This document shows, piece by piece, positions 8,349 through 16,745 of a stretch of DNA of 60,118 nucleotides; positions within the stretch are counted from its first letter, which is position 1, and the number at the start of each line of letters is the position of its first letter. The stretch spans positions 1-60,118 of the forward strand of contig APKF01000074.1 in assembly GCA_000353875.1 (NCBI GenBank). Reading direction: 5' to 3'. This DNA is from Candidatus Caldatribacterium californiense OP9-cSCG. GTDB lineage: Bacteria; Atribacterota; Atribacteria; Atribacterales; Caldatribacteriaceae. The translations under genes and the position numbers were made by a program. The notes beneath the pieces were generated by a model. That model was not told where the DNA came from. It did not search any database and worked only from the letters and a program-made list of their open reading frames with translations.

Positions 8349-9132
8349 CGTTCTTGAGCACCTCCGGAGTGTGGCAAGTGTTTCTCCCCTGCACCCCCTG
8401 TGCGCCCTCGTGGCGGGATCGGGATGGGGCGGATGCGTTGAAGGAGAAACCGTTGAGGAATTCGCCCTTGCAAGGCTCCACCCTTCGCTTTGCCCAGGAG
8501 TTCCGGGACACCGGGGAATTCTTCGCCTTGTGCGCCTTCCTCAGGGCCATCTTCTTGTGGTCGAGGGACGCCTTCACCTCTACGAAGGATACGGACTTCC
8601 TGAAGTGCTTCTCCCCATCACTTTTGCGCATTTTCTCGGCGTGCAGATTGTCATTCTCACCAACGCCTCGGGGAGCCTCTCTCCCTTCCTCCGTCCGGGG
8701 AGCATCTTAGTTTTGTCCGACCAGATAGACTGGACCTTCATCCCCGATTGCTTCCCCCGGGCCGTCTTCGACGAAAAGCTCCGGTATCTGGCCCTGCGGG
8801 GAGCCTGGACCTGCGGACTTTCTGCCCTTGAGGGCGTGTATGTGGGGGTTCTTGGGCCTTCCTTTGAGACGAAGGCAGAAATCCAGATGCTTGGATTCCT
8901 GGGAGGACACACCGTGGGGATGTCAACGGTGAAAGAATCGAAGTGGGCAAGGGGCCTTGGCATGAAGGTCCTGGCCCTTTCCCTTGTGACCAACTGGGGA
9001 ACGGGACTCTCGCCATTTCCCCTCTCCCACGAGGAAGTCTTATCCCTTGCAGAAACCCAGAAGCCCCTCCTCAGAACATTCCTCCATCACATTGTGACGG
9101 AGATTCTCCATGAAAATCGTTGTGAGTCATGA
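8305..9132 (+). CDS. punA: Purine nucleoside phosphorylase (trimeric type)
   Basis: This enzyme splits purine nucleosides with phosphate to the base and ribose 1-phosphate, which DeoB then converts. The 275-residue sequence shows family motifs: LVAGSGWGG (phosphate loop), VPGHRG, VVEGRLHLYEGY, TNASGSL, LGPSFETKAEIQML, VGMSTVKE and SLVTNWG. Residue pattern and length match the PunA/human-type trimeric family rather than the hexameric DeoD family. The ATG at 8305 lies inside the end of deoB; the 3' end overlaps the next gene by 23 bases. Confidence 0.92.
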   Translation: MDQEKALLRTLYRDDVLEHLRSVASVSPLHPLCALVAGSGWGGCVEGETVEEFALARLHPSLCPGVPGHRGILRLVRLPQGHLLVVEGRLHLYEGYGLPEVLLPITFAHFLGVQIVILTNASGSLSPFLRPGSILVLSDQIDWTFIPDCFPRAVFDEKLRYLALRGAWTCGLSALEGVYVGVLGPSFETKAEIQMLGFLGGHTVGMSTVKESKWARGLGMKVLALSLVTNWGTGLSPFPLSHEEVLSLAETQKPLLRTFLHHIVTEILHENRCES

Positions 9133-11713
9133 AGGAACGGATTTCGACGCCTTTGCCTCCATGTTTGCCGTGACCAAGGTTTTCCCCGGAACCCACATTG
9201 TCCTCTGGGGGACGGTTAACCCCAACGTCCGGCACTTCCTCTCCCTCCACGGCACGTTCTTCCCCTTCCTCACGGAAAAGGACGTGGACTGGAACGCCGT
9301 GGAGACCATCTACGTCGTCGATACGGTATACCTTGAACGGCTGAGCAAAGCAGGTCACCTCATTCGGGAAAACCGGGTTGATTATTTTGTCTTTGATCAC
9401 CACCCGGTGGAAGAAAAAGACGTTCCCCCGCGTGCGCTGCTCAGAAACCGTGGCGCTTGCACCACCATCCTGGTAGAAAAAATCAGGGAGGCAGCCTTAC
9501 CCCTTTCTTCCCTTGAGGCCACCCTGCTCCTTCTTGGCATCTACGAGGATACCGGATCCTTCACCTTTCCCACCACAACCGCTTTTGACCTTCAGGCCGC
9601 GTCCTTCCTGCTCTCCCAGGGAGGTATGGTGAGCTACATCCCCCGGTTCACACGGGTGGTGCTCACGAAGGAACAGGAAGAGGTCCTCAGGGCCATGGTC
9701 CGTGCCCTCACTGTAGAGGACATCAACGGTGTTCCTGTGCATTTCTGCGTTCTCTCTTTTCCACAGTATCTTGAGGGCCTGTCGCTTCTTGTGCACCGGC
9801 TCATGGAAATGGAGGACATAGAGGTCTTTTTTGGTATCTTTGCCATGGAGAATAAAGTCCATGTCATTGCGCGAAGCCGTCTTGAGGGAGTCAACCTCCA
9901 TGAGATTCTTGGGAAAATCGGCGGAGGAGGGCATCAGAGTGCGGCCTCCGCTACCTTCCGCAACCGGAGCCCTGAAGAAGTCCAGGAGGAAATCCGCCAC
10001 CTCCTGTACCGGTCGGTTTCTTTTACCAGGGCCTTTGAGGTGATGTCGCATCCGGTGAAAACCGTTTCTCCAGAGACGACCATTGAGGAGGCCTTCGCCC
10101 TCCTTTTGCGCTTCGGTTTTTCTGGCCTTCCGGTTGTGGACAGGGAGGGGAAACTGGTTGGGCTCATTGCCCGAAGAGATGTGGAAAAGGCCCTGCACCA
10201 TGGTCTGCGCTGGGCTCCCGTGAGGAGCTTTATGTCTTCCCAGCTCGTTACGGTGGGTCCTGAGGAGTCCCTGGTCCGGGTACGGAATCTGATGGTGGAA
10301 AAGGACGTGGGAAGAGTTCCGGTGGTGAAGGACGGAAGAATCCTGGGCATCATTACCCGAAGCGATGTCCTGCGGGCCATGCACCAGAAGGAGAACCTCG
10401 TGCTCCAGCGCATGACCCGTGTGTCTTTAGCGGAAAAACTCTACCAGCACTTTGGACGGGATTATCTTCTACTCCTTGAGCAGGTGGCTGAAACTGCGAA
10501 GCGTGCCGGTGTTAAGGTTTACCTCGTGGGGGGAGTGGTCCGGGACATTATCCTTGGAGTGCCCAATGAAGACCTCGACCTTGTGGTTGAGGGAGATGCC
10601 ATCGCCTTCGCCCGTCTTCTTGGAAACCGCTTCAGGGGGAAGGTCGTTCCGTATCCCCCCTTTGGAACCGCTATCCTCTTTCTCCCGGACGGAAAGAGAA
10701 TTGACCTCGCTTCAGCACGTCACGAGTTCTATGCCTTTCCCGGGGCTTCTCCCCAGGTGGAATACGCCAACCTCCGGCGAGACCTTTTCCGGCGAGATTT
10801 CACCGTCAACGCTATGGCCATCAGTCTCCACCCCGACAGCTGGGGGGAACTTTTTGATTTCTTCGGAGGCCTTAAGGATCTTGAGAAAGGCGTCCTCCGG
10901 GTTCTCCATCCCTTAAGCTTTGTGGAAGACCCTGCCCGGGCTATTCGGGCCGTTCGCTTTGAGGGGAAGTACGGTTTTTCCATCGAACCTTTCACCTTGA
11001 GTCTCTTGCAGCAGACTGTCCGGGAGAGCTTCCTCATGAAAATCAAGCCAGACCGCCTTAAAGAGGAACTTTCCCTCATCCTCGCACTTCCCGATTTTCC
11101 TCGCTACCTTTTCCGAATGTACCAGCTCGATATGTTCCCCGCCCTCTTTCCCGGATGCATCTGGAAGAAGGAATTCGAGACCATTTACAGGAGACTCCTG
11201 GACATTCTGCGCACCCATGACACCTCTTCCTGTGATCCCCTCCTTCTGAAGCTTTCGCCCCTTTTTGGTTCCATGGACCCGCAGTTCCTCGAGAACCTCA
11301 AAGCCAGGCTCTCTCTGTCAAAAAAGAGCGTTCAAAAAATCGCGACCTTCCATGAAAAGCGAGAGCAAACCTTAGCGGAGCTCTCCCAGGAATCCCTTAA
11401 AAATTCCCGGGTTTACCTCCTGTGCTCTGCCATACCCCTTGAATTCCTTTTCCTCCTCCTTGCCGAACACGAGGGAATGGTTCACAAGCGTATCGAGCAA
11501 TACCTCAGAGAATGGAGGAACGCAAGACCCATTCTTGATGGTCTTGCTCTCGAGGCCCTGGGCATCCCGAAAGGACCGATATATGGTAGAATTCTCCATG
11601 AACTTCTCCTTGCCCAGCTCGATGGAGAAGTCACAACTCCCAAAGAGGGGGAACATTTCGTACGGGCTTTTCTGGAGAGGATGAACAATGACCGGAAGAG
11701 AACGCATTTTTAG
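9110..11713 (+). CDS. DHH phosphoesterase - CBS pair - tRNA nucleotidyltransferase/poly(A) polymerase fusion
   Basis: An 867-residue three-part protein. Residues 1-300 are a DHH/DHHA1 phosphoesterase (DFDAFASM near 11, DHH at 96-98, YEDTGSF, GGGGHQSAASA near 271-281). Residues 306-425 are two CBS motifs. Residues 450-867 are a class II tRNA nucleotidyltransferase (YLVGGVVRDIILG, DLDLVVEGD at about 488-496, RRDFTVNAMA, RAIRAVRFEGKYGF). The last part adds C, C or A to tRNA 3' ends; the DHH part resembles nanoRNase-type enzymes and may trim RNA. The architecture is known from several deep bacterial lineages, where such enzymes are often A-adding or CC-adding only. Which nucleotides this one adds cannot be read from sequence by eye. 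It overlaps PNP and trpS. Confidence 0.9.
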   Translation: MKIVVSHEGTDFDAFASMFAVTKVFPGTHIVLWGTVNPNVRHFLSLHGTFFPFLTEKDVDWNAVETIYVVDTVYLERLSKAGHLIRENRVDYFVFDHHPVEEKDVPPRALLRNRGACTTILVEKIREAALPLSSLEATLLLLGIYEDTGSFTFPTTTAFDLQAASFLLSQGGMVSYIPRFTRVVLTKEQEEVLRAMVRALTVEDINGVPVHFCVLSFPQYLEGLSLLVHRLMEMEDIEVFFGIFAMENKVHVIARSRLEGVNLHEILGKIGGGGHQSAASATFRNRSPEEVQEEIRHLLYRSVSFTRAFEVMSHPVKTVSPETTIEEAFALLLRFGFSGLPVVDREGKLVGLIARRDVEKALHHGLRWAPVRSFMSSQLVTVGPEESLVRVRNLMVEKDVGRVPVVKDGRILGIITRSDVLRAMHQKENLVLQRMTRVSLAEKLYQHFGRDYLLLLEQVAETAKRAGVKVYLVGGVVRDIILGVPNEDLDLVVEGDAIAFARLLGNRFRGKVVPYPPFGTAILFLPDGKRIDLASARHEFYAFPGASPQVEYANLRRDLFRRDFTVNAMAISLHPDSWGELFDFFGGLKDLEKGVLRVLHPLSFVEDPARAIRAVRFEGKYGFSIEPFTLSLLQQTVRESFLMKIKPDRLKEELSLILALPDFPRYLFRMYQLDMFPALFPGCIWKKEFETIYRRLLDILRTHDTSSCDPLLLKLSPLFGSMDPQFLENLKARLSLSKKSVQKIATFHEKREQTLAELSQESLKNSRVYLLCSAIPLEFLFLLLAEHEGMVHKRIEQYLREWRNARPILDGLALEALGIPKGPIYGRILHELLLAQLDGEVTTPKEGEHFVRAFLERMNNDRKRTHF

Positions 11714-12689
11714 CGGTATGCGACCAACTGGACGGATGCACATCGGACACTACTTCGGGGTTCTGAGGAACTGGGTCCGTCTGCAGCATGAGTACGAGTG
11801 CATCTTCGGGGTGGCCGACTGGCATGCCCTGACGACGTCTTTTGAGAACACAAAGGATCTTGAAATACACATGATCGACATGGTGACGGACTGGCTGAGC
11901 GTGGGAATTGACCCCCAGAAGTGCCTCCTCATGGTCCAGTCCCTTGTGCCAGAGCATGCTGAGCTCCACCTCCTGTTTTCCATGATTACCCCCGTGGGGT
12001 GGCTTGAGCGAAATCCGGTTCTCAAACAGCAGCTCCAGGACATGGGTCTCAAGGAAGCCGTAGGGTACGGCCACCTGGGGTACCCGGTACTCATGGCCTC
12101 TGATATCCTCATCTACAAGGCGAGCAAGGTCCCCGTGGGGGAAGACCAGGTTCCCCACATTGAGATTACCCGGGAAATCGCCCGCCGGTTCAATAGTCTG
12201 TATGCTCTGGTTTTCCCTGAACCCCAGGCTCTGCTCACTGACTCCCCTCGCATCCTGGGAATCGATGGGAGGAAGATGAGCAAAAGCCTCGGAAACCAGA
12301 TTGGGCTTTCTGAGCCTCCTGGGGAGATTCGCCGAAAGGTTCTGGCAATGTTCACAGATCCCGAGAAAATCCGCAGGAACGACCCGGGGCATCCTGAGCG
12401 TTGCAACGTTTTTACCTTCCACAGGGCCACTGGCAACGCAAGGGTGGAAGAAATCGAAAGGGATTGCCGGAGTGGAGCCCTGGGGTGTGTGACCTGCAAA
12501 CAGGAACTGGCAGAACACCTGATCCAGTTCCTCGAAGCCATTGCTCCACACCGGGGAGAATACGAGGGCAAACAAGAACTTGTACGAGAGATTCTCGTTG
12601 AGGGAAGCAGGAGAGCCCGCCTCCTTGCCCGGGAGACTCTGGAAGAGGCCCGAAGGGCCATGGGCATCCATTATGGAGTCGCGCGATAG
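11688..12689 (+). CDS. trpS: Tryptophanyl-tRNA synthetase
   Basis: A class I synthetase of 333 residues, normal for bacterial TrpRS. Visible signatures are FSGMRPTGRMHIGHYFG at the N-terminus, containing the HIGH motif, GVADWHALTT, the tryptophan-pocket and dimer region with DILIYKASKVPVGEDQ, and GIDGRKMSKSLGN with the KMSKS loop. It charges tRNA-Trp. ATG 11688 overlaps the nucleotidyltransferase fusion by 26 bases, and its last codons overlap the ScpA-like gene by 17 bases. Confidence 0.96.
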   Translation: MTGRERIFSGMRPTGRMHIGHYFGVLRNWVRLQHEYECIFGVADWHALTTSFENTKDLEIHMIDMVTDWLSVGIDPQKCLLMVQSLVPEHAELHLLFSMITPVGWLERNPVLKQQLQDMGLKEAVGYGHLGYPVLMASDILIYKASKVPVGEDQVPHIEITREIARRFNSLYALVFPEPQALLTDSPRILGIDGRKMSKSLGNQIGLSEPPGEIRRKVLAMFTDPEKIRRNDPGHPERCNVFTFHRATGNARVEEIERDCRSGALGCVTCKQELAEHLIQFLEAIAPHRGEYEGKQELVREILVEGSRRARLLARETLEEARRAMGIHYGVAR

Positions 12690-13287
12690 AGCGTACTGGG
12701 AACATCGTCTTGCCCAGTGTTCTTCTTTCCTTGAGCGAGCGGACGTTCTTGAAGAACTCCTGAACTTTCTCCAGGAGGAGCTGGCGAAGGCCCTTGGGGA
12801 CAGGGAAGGAGAATATGAAGAACCTCACAAAGAGCAGCATGAAAAGGACTTTTTCGAGCTCTTCGTGGAGGCTCTGGAAGCCCTCCAGAGGAGGGAGGAG
12901 AACACCATAGGCGCTCCGCCGGAGCGCCGGAAAGCCCTCGGTGCAGAGGTGGCTCATGATCCCTGCGCCCTTAGCCTCCAGGACCTTCTGGAACTCTACG
13001 GACTGTACCTTGGGGAAGGGGTAGAGGAGTGCTTTCCACTTCCCGACACCGAATTTGCACACCTTCTTGAAGAAAGGCGCAGGGCGATTCTCTCCCGGTG
13101 TCGCGAAAACCTCCTCCTTCCCATGGGGCACTTCTTCAGCGACTGCAAAAACAAAAAAATGACGATCGCCACGTTTCTTGTACTCCTTGACCTGGTCTTC
13201 CGAAACATTCTGTTCATGCGGCAAGGGAGAAACGGAGAGATCCTCCTTGGATGGGCAGGACCGGAAAATGCTGCAGAATCTCCTTGA
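12673..13287 (+). CDS. scpA: Divergent, N-terminally short ScpA-like condensin subunit
   Basis: ScpA is the kleisin that links SMC heads with ScpB. This 204-residue product keeps the C-terminal winged-helix segment typical of ScpA (MTIATFLVLLDLVFRN followed by GEILL near residues 168-195), and it sits directly before scpB with a 20-base overlap, the normal partner order. It lacks the N-terminal EGPLDLLL-type motif that packs against the SMC neck, and upstream sequence is taken up by an intact trpS, so the domain is not simply missed by the start choice. The middle is Glu/Leu-rich and probably helical. Identity rests on the C-terminus and context. Confidence 0.6.
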   Translation: MESRDRAYWEHRLAQCSSFLERADVLEELLNFLQEELAKALGDREGEYEEPHKEQHEKDFFELFVEALEALQRREENTIGAPPERRKALGAEVAHDPCALSLQDLLELYGLYLGEGVEECFPLPDTEFAHLLEERRRAILSRCRENLLLPMGHFFSDCKNKKMTIATFLVLLDLVFRNILFMRQGRNGEILLGWAGPENAAESP

Positions 13288-13840
13288 GGGATTGCTTTTC
13301 TCTTCCCCCCACCCTGTGAGTCTGGGGGAGATGGAGCGGGTAACAGGGAGAAACGAGGAGGAAATCCTCCATGCCCTTCAGGAGCTAAAGCAATCCTATG
13401 AAGCCCGGGAGGGAGCGTTGGCCATCCGAAGGGTGGGGAAGAAATGGCAGATGGTCGTCCGTCCTCAGTACGGGGCGCTGCTTCGGGAACATCTCCGCCG
13501 CAGTTTCTCAAGAACGCTTTCCCGCGGTGCCCTTGAGACTCTGGCTATTGTGTCTTTGTACCAGCCTGTGACGAAGGTCGATATCGACCTCAAAAGAGGA
13601 ACGGACTCCACCCAGGCTCTCCGAACCCTTCTCAGAACAGGCCTTGTCACCGTCTGTGGAAGGAGTTCCGCTCCTGGTCGACCGTTTCTTTACCGGGTAA
13701 CAGAGAAGTTCTTTCAGACCTTTGGGCTTGAGGGAGAGGAAGAACTCGAGAAGCTGAAGCGTCTTCTTGGAGAGAAAGGCTATGGAACGGCTCAACAAAT
13801 TCCTGGCCCGGGCCGGAGTGGCCTCGCGGAGAAAATGTGA
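13268..13840 (+). CDS. scpB: Segregation and condensation protein B
   Basis: ScpB is the tandem winged-helix dimer that works with ScpA and SMC in chromosome condensation. The 190-residue protein begins LLEGLLFSSPHPVS and contains RRVGKKWQMVVRPQY, SRGALETLAIVSLYQPVTK and GRPFLYRVTEKFFQTFGL, all typical of ScpB; the last block is the conserved C-terminal signature. ATG 13268 lies in the end of the ScpA-like gene. The 3' end overlaps the pseudouridine synthase gene by 59 bases. Confidence 0.92.
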   Translation: MLQNLLEGLLFSSPHPVSLGEMERVTGRNEEEILHALQELKQSYEAREGALAIRRVGKKWQMVVRPQYGALLREHLRRSFSRTLSRGALETLAIVSLYQPVTKVDIDLKRGTDSTQALRTLLRTGLVTVCGRSSAPGRPFLYRVTEKFFQTFGLEGEEELEKLKRLLGEKGYGTAQQIPGPGRSGLAEKM

Positions 13841-14513
13841 CCAGCTCATCGCAGAAGGAAGAGTGACGGTGAACGGAATCGTGGTGACGAACCCCGCTAC
13901 CCGTGTCTCGGAGAACGACCTTGTCCTTGTGGATAACGTTCCGGTGCGCCCGGTGGAACGCCATGTGTACATTGAGCTCCACAAACCCCGTGGGTATCTC
14001 ACAACCCTCAAAGACCCTTACGGACGGAAGACCATTGCCGAGCTCCTCCAGGATATCCCGTACCGGGTGTTCCCGGTCGGTCGCCTGGACCGGGACAGCG
14101 AGGGGTTATTACTACTCACAAACGACGGGTTCCTCACGTACGTCTTCACCCATCCCAGGTTCGGCGTGGAGAAGAGGTACCTTGTCTATGTTCAGGGAGA
14201 GGTTCAAGTTGAAGACCTCGAAAGGCTTAAGGTGGGGATTCCCCGGGGGGAGGAATTCTACCGCATTGTGTCTGGTCGGGTGCTTGAGAAAAAAGGAGAA
14301 ACCTCGCTCGTTGAGGTGGTGCTGACGGAGGGGAAAAAACACGAAGTCCGAATTCTCTTTGACGCCTTGGGTTTTCCCGTGATACGGCTCATCCGTGTGG
14401 GCATGGGACCTCTTACTCTGGACCCGGAGCTTCCTCCAGGGAAATGGCGGTATCTCCGGAAAGATGAGGAGGAGAAACTCAGGGCGTACCTTGCGGAGCG
14501 GGGGCAGACGTGA
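13782..14513 (+). CDS. rluB: Pseudouridine synthase, RluB/RsuA family
   Basis: The 243-residue protein has an N-terminal S4 RNA-binding domain (MERLNKFLARAGVASRRKC through about residue 60) and a catalytic domain with the RsuA/RluB/E/F signature VGRLDRDSEGLLLLTNDG, where the aspartate of GRLD is the nucleophile. Its position next to scpAB is the same as for rluB (23S rRNA) in many Gram-positive bacteria. ATG 13782 follows GGAGAGAAAGG at a good distance; an in-frame TTG at 13767 is less likely. The stop overlaps the next GTG. Confidence 0.92.
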   Translation: MERLNKFLARAGVASRRKCDQLIAEGRVTVNGIVVTNPATRVSENDLVLVDNVPVRPVERHVYIELHKPRGYLTTLKDPYGRKTIAELLQDIPYRVFPVGRLDRDSEGLLLLTNDGFLTYVFTHPRFGVEKRYLVYVQGEVQVEDLERLKVGIPRGEEFYRIVSGRVLEKKGETSLVEVVLTEGKKHEVRILFDALGFPVIRLIRVGMGPLTLDPELPPGKWRYLRKDEEEKLRAYLAERGQT

Positions 14514-15034
14514 AGGAAGAGAAAGGCCTTGTGCAGCTCTTCTTTGGAGATGGGAAGGGCAAAACCTCCGCGTCTTTGGGGGTGCTTTTGCGAGCCTCCG
14601 GGCACGGAAAGAAAGCCCTTTTCCTTGCCTTCTTCAAGGGGAGATTCTCGGGAGAGATCGCGGCGGTTCAGTTTCTTCCGGGAGTGGAATACTACCAGTT
14701 TGGAACCGGAACATTCATCCGGGACGGGAGTCCTGGACCTCTCGAAAGGCAGGAATTCCTCCGCGGCTGGCATATGGCCCGTCTGGCCCTCCTTGAAGGT
14801 ACTCATGACCTTGTCATTCTTGACGAGTTCCCCTATGCTTTCTTTTGGGGGCTCCTCACCTTTCAGGAGTTCTCCGAGGTCCTTGCTTTCCGAAAACCCT
14901 GGGTGGAGGTCGTCCTGACGGGGAGAAAGGTCCCCCAGGAACTCCTTGAAGTTGCCGACCTCGTTTCTGAGATACGGAACATTCGCCACCCTCTTGAGAG
15001 GGGGATTCAGGCGCGAAGGGGGTTCGAATACTGA
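14510..15034 (+). CDS. cobO: Cob(I)yrinic acid a,c-diamide adenosyltransferase (CobO/BtuR family)
   Basis: This P-loop enzyme attaches the 5'-deoxyadenosyl group to cobalt in corrinoids, giving the adenosylcobalamin series. The 174-residue protein has the family's atypical P-loop FFGDGKGKTSASLGV near residues 11-25, the LVILDEF segment (normally LDEIN or similar), a TGRKVPQELLEVADLVSE region and the expected end with RGIQARRGFEY. It is coupled by GTGA to the pseudouridine synthase gene and directly abuts aroH. No cobalamin biosynthesis genes accompany it here, so a salvage role is likely but inferred. Confidence 0.9.
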   Translation: MKEEKGLVQLFFGDGKGKTSASLGVLLRASGHGKKALFLAFFKGRFSGEIAAVQFLPGVEYYQFGTGTFIRDGSPGPLERQEFLRGWHMARLALLEGTHDLVILDEFPYAFFWGLLTFQEFSEVLAFRKPWVEVVLTGRKVPQELLEVADLVSEIRNIRHPLERGIQARRGFEY

Positions 15035-15418
15035 GTGAAGGTCGTACGCGGAATTCGGGGGGCAATAACAGTTGACCGGGATGAGCGGGAAGAGATCAAG
15101 CAGGCAAGCCTTGAGCTCTTCACGCAGATCCTCGCAGAGAACGAACTTTCCCCCGACGACATCGCGGGGGTCTTCATCACCGCTACACCGGACCTCAGGT
15201 CGGTCTTCCCTGCGGAGGTCATCAGGGAACAGGAATGTTTCCGCTATGTCCCCATCCTCTGCGCCCAGGAAATGGACGTGGAGGGAGCTTTAAAAAAGTG
15301 CATTCGAATGCTCGTCCTTGCCCACACTTCAAAAGGCCCACAGGAGGTTCGTCACGTTTACCTCCGCGGGGCCCAGTCCTTGCGGAAAGACCTTTGTCAG
15401 AGAGGAGGAAAGATGTGA
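15035..15418 (+). CDS. aroH: Chorismate mutase, AroH type
   Basis: A 127-residue monofunctional chorismate mutase of the trimeric AroH fold, which turns chorismate into prephenate for Phe and Tyr. Family sequence is clear from end to end: VRGIRGAITVDRDE, TATPDLRSVFPAEV, VPILCAQEMDVEGALKKCIR and VRHVYLRGAQSLRKDL; the arginine near position 7 and the R/Y of the last block are active-site positions. The GTG at 15035 follows the previous stop directly. The stop overlaps the aroA start (GTGA). Confidence 0.95.
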   Translation: MKVVRGIRGAITVDRDEREEIKQASLELFTQILAENELSPDDIAGVFITATPDLRSVFPAEVIREQECFRYVPILCAQEMDVEGALKKCIRMLVLAHTSKGPQEVRHVYLRGAQSLRKDLCQRGGKM

Positions 15419-16740
15419 GACGCGCTCTGGTCTTGCCCTTCCGGGGTACCATCCAGGGGGCAATCCTGTGTCCACGGGATAAATCCCTGAGTCATCGAGC
15501 AGCATTCATTGGAGCCCTGAGCGAGGGAGAAACTCACATTAGCGGGTTCTCCTTCTGTCGCGACTGTCTTGCAACGCTCTCCTGCATCCGCGCTCTGGGG
15601 GTTGAGGTTCACACTTTTCCCGAAGAGGGGAAGGTGGTCATCCGAAGTGGAGGGTTGTCTGCGCTCAGGGAACCAGAGGATGTCCTGAACGCAGAGAATT
15701 CGGGAACAACAATCCGTTTCATGGCAGGGATTGCTTCAGGAATCCGGGGGTTAACGGTCCTCACAGGGGATGAGAGCCTTCGCCGCCGACCGATGCGACG
15801 GGTTATTGAACCCCTCAGGAAAGCCGGGGTGGAGATTGGGGGGAGAGGGGGAGACCGTTTCCCCCCTCTCTTCATACGGGGGAAGGGTAGCGTCCTGCCT
15901 TTCCACCATGTCCTCGAAGTTCCCAGTGCTCAGGTGAAATCCGCGCTCCTTTTTGCTGCACTATGGGGAGAGGGGAAGTCCACCATTGTTGAGCCCCTTC
16001 CATCACGGAACCATACCGAGAATATGCTCCGGTATGTGGGCGTACCGCTTCACGAAGACCATGGAGTCATCACCATTGAGCCCCCCGGGAGAATCTCCGC
16101 CTCTTCCTTTGACCTTCCAGGAGACATTTCTTCAGCCGCCTTCCTCATGGCCCTTGCGCTCTGCATTCCTGGAAGTTCCCTCCTAATTCAGGATGTAGGA
16201 CTGAATCCGACACGGACAGGGTTCCTCCGGTGCCTTGAACGAATGGGTGGAAGGTACCGCGTGCTTGGGCGACGGAAAACCTTTGGAGAAGAGCGGGGGG
16301 ATATCCTCGTTGAGTACTCCGAGCTTGTGGCCACATCTGTGGAGCCGGAGGAGATCCCCCTTTTGATTGACGAAATCCCCATCCTTGCCGTGATTGCGGC
16401 CAAAGCCAGGGGGGCAACGATCATCTCCGGTGCTCAGGAACTCCGGGTAAAGGAAAGTGACCGCCTTTTCGCCATTGCCCGGGGCCTGCAGTCCCTGGGG
16501 GTGAACGTCGGGGAAAAAGAGGACGGCCTCATCATCCACGGCCCATGCGCCTTTCGGGGTGGAACCGTGCAGAGCTTTGGCGACCACCGGATTGCCATGA
16601 GCTTCATCATCGCCGGCCTTCTGGGCGAAGAAAACGTGGTGGTTGAGGACGTCGACTGTGTGGATGTGAGTTACCCTTCCTTTTTTACAGACCTTGGAAA
16701 GCTTGGCATCCGGAGTGTCACCGTCGAGGAGGCTTGCTAA
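15415..16740 (+). CDS. aroA: 3-phosphoshikimate 1-carboxyvinyltransferase (EPSP synthase)
   Basis: AroA transfers the enolpyruvyl group of PEP to shikimate 3-phosphate, one step before chorismate synthase. The 441-residue sequence has CPRDKSLSHRAAFIGALSEG, NAENSGTTIRFMAGIASG, DESLRRRPMRRVIEPL, VPSAQVKSALLFAAL, LPGDISSAAF and GDHRIAMSF. These are the recognised motifs of the family. GTG 15415 is preferred: AGGAGG lies seven bases upstream and the protein begins at the conserved region, although the frame stays open further upstream inside aroH. It forms a short aromatic amino acid unit with aroH. Confidence 0.95.
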   Translation: MRRALVLPFRGTIQGAILCPRDKSLSHRAAFIGALSEGETHISGFSFCRDCLATLSCIRALGVEVHTFPEEGKVVIRSGGLSALREPEDVLNAENSGTTIRFMAGIASGIRGLTVLTGDESLRRRPMRRVIEPLRKAGVEIGGRGGDRFPPLFIRGKGSVLPFHHVLEVPSAQVKSALLFAALWGEGKSTIVEPLPSRNHTENMLRYVGVPLHEDHGVITIEPPGRISASSFDLPGDISSAAFLMALALCIPGSSLLIQDVGLNPTRTGFLRCLERMGGRYRVLGRRKTFGEERGDILVEYSELVATSVEPEEIPLLIDEIPILAVIAAKARGATIISGAQELRVKESDRLFAIARGLQSLGVNVGEKEDGLIIHGPCAFRGGTVQSFGDHRIAMSFIIAGLLGEENVVVEDVDCVDVSYPSFFTDLGKLGIRSVTVEEAC

Positions 16741-16745
16741 AGGCC

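Noticed and set aside
15235..15414. Upstream extension of aroA to an ATG at 15235
   Set aside because: The extra 60 residues overlap aroH out of frame and are not conserved; GTG 15415 has a proper AGGAGG and the right length.
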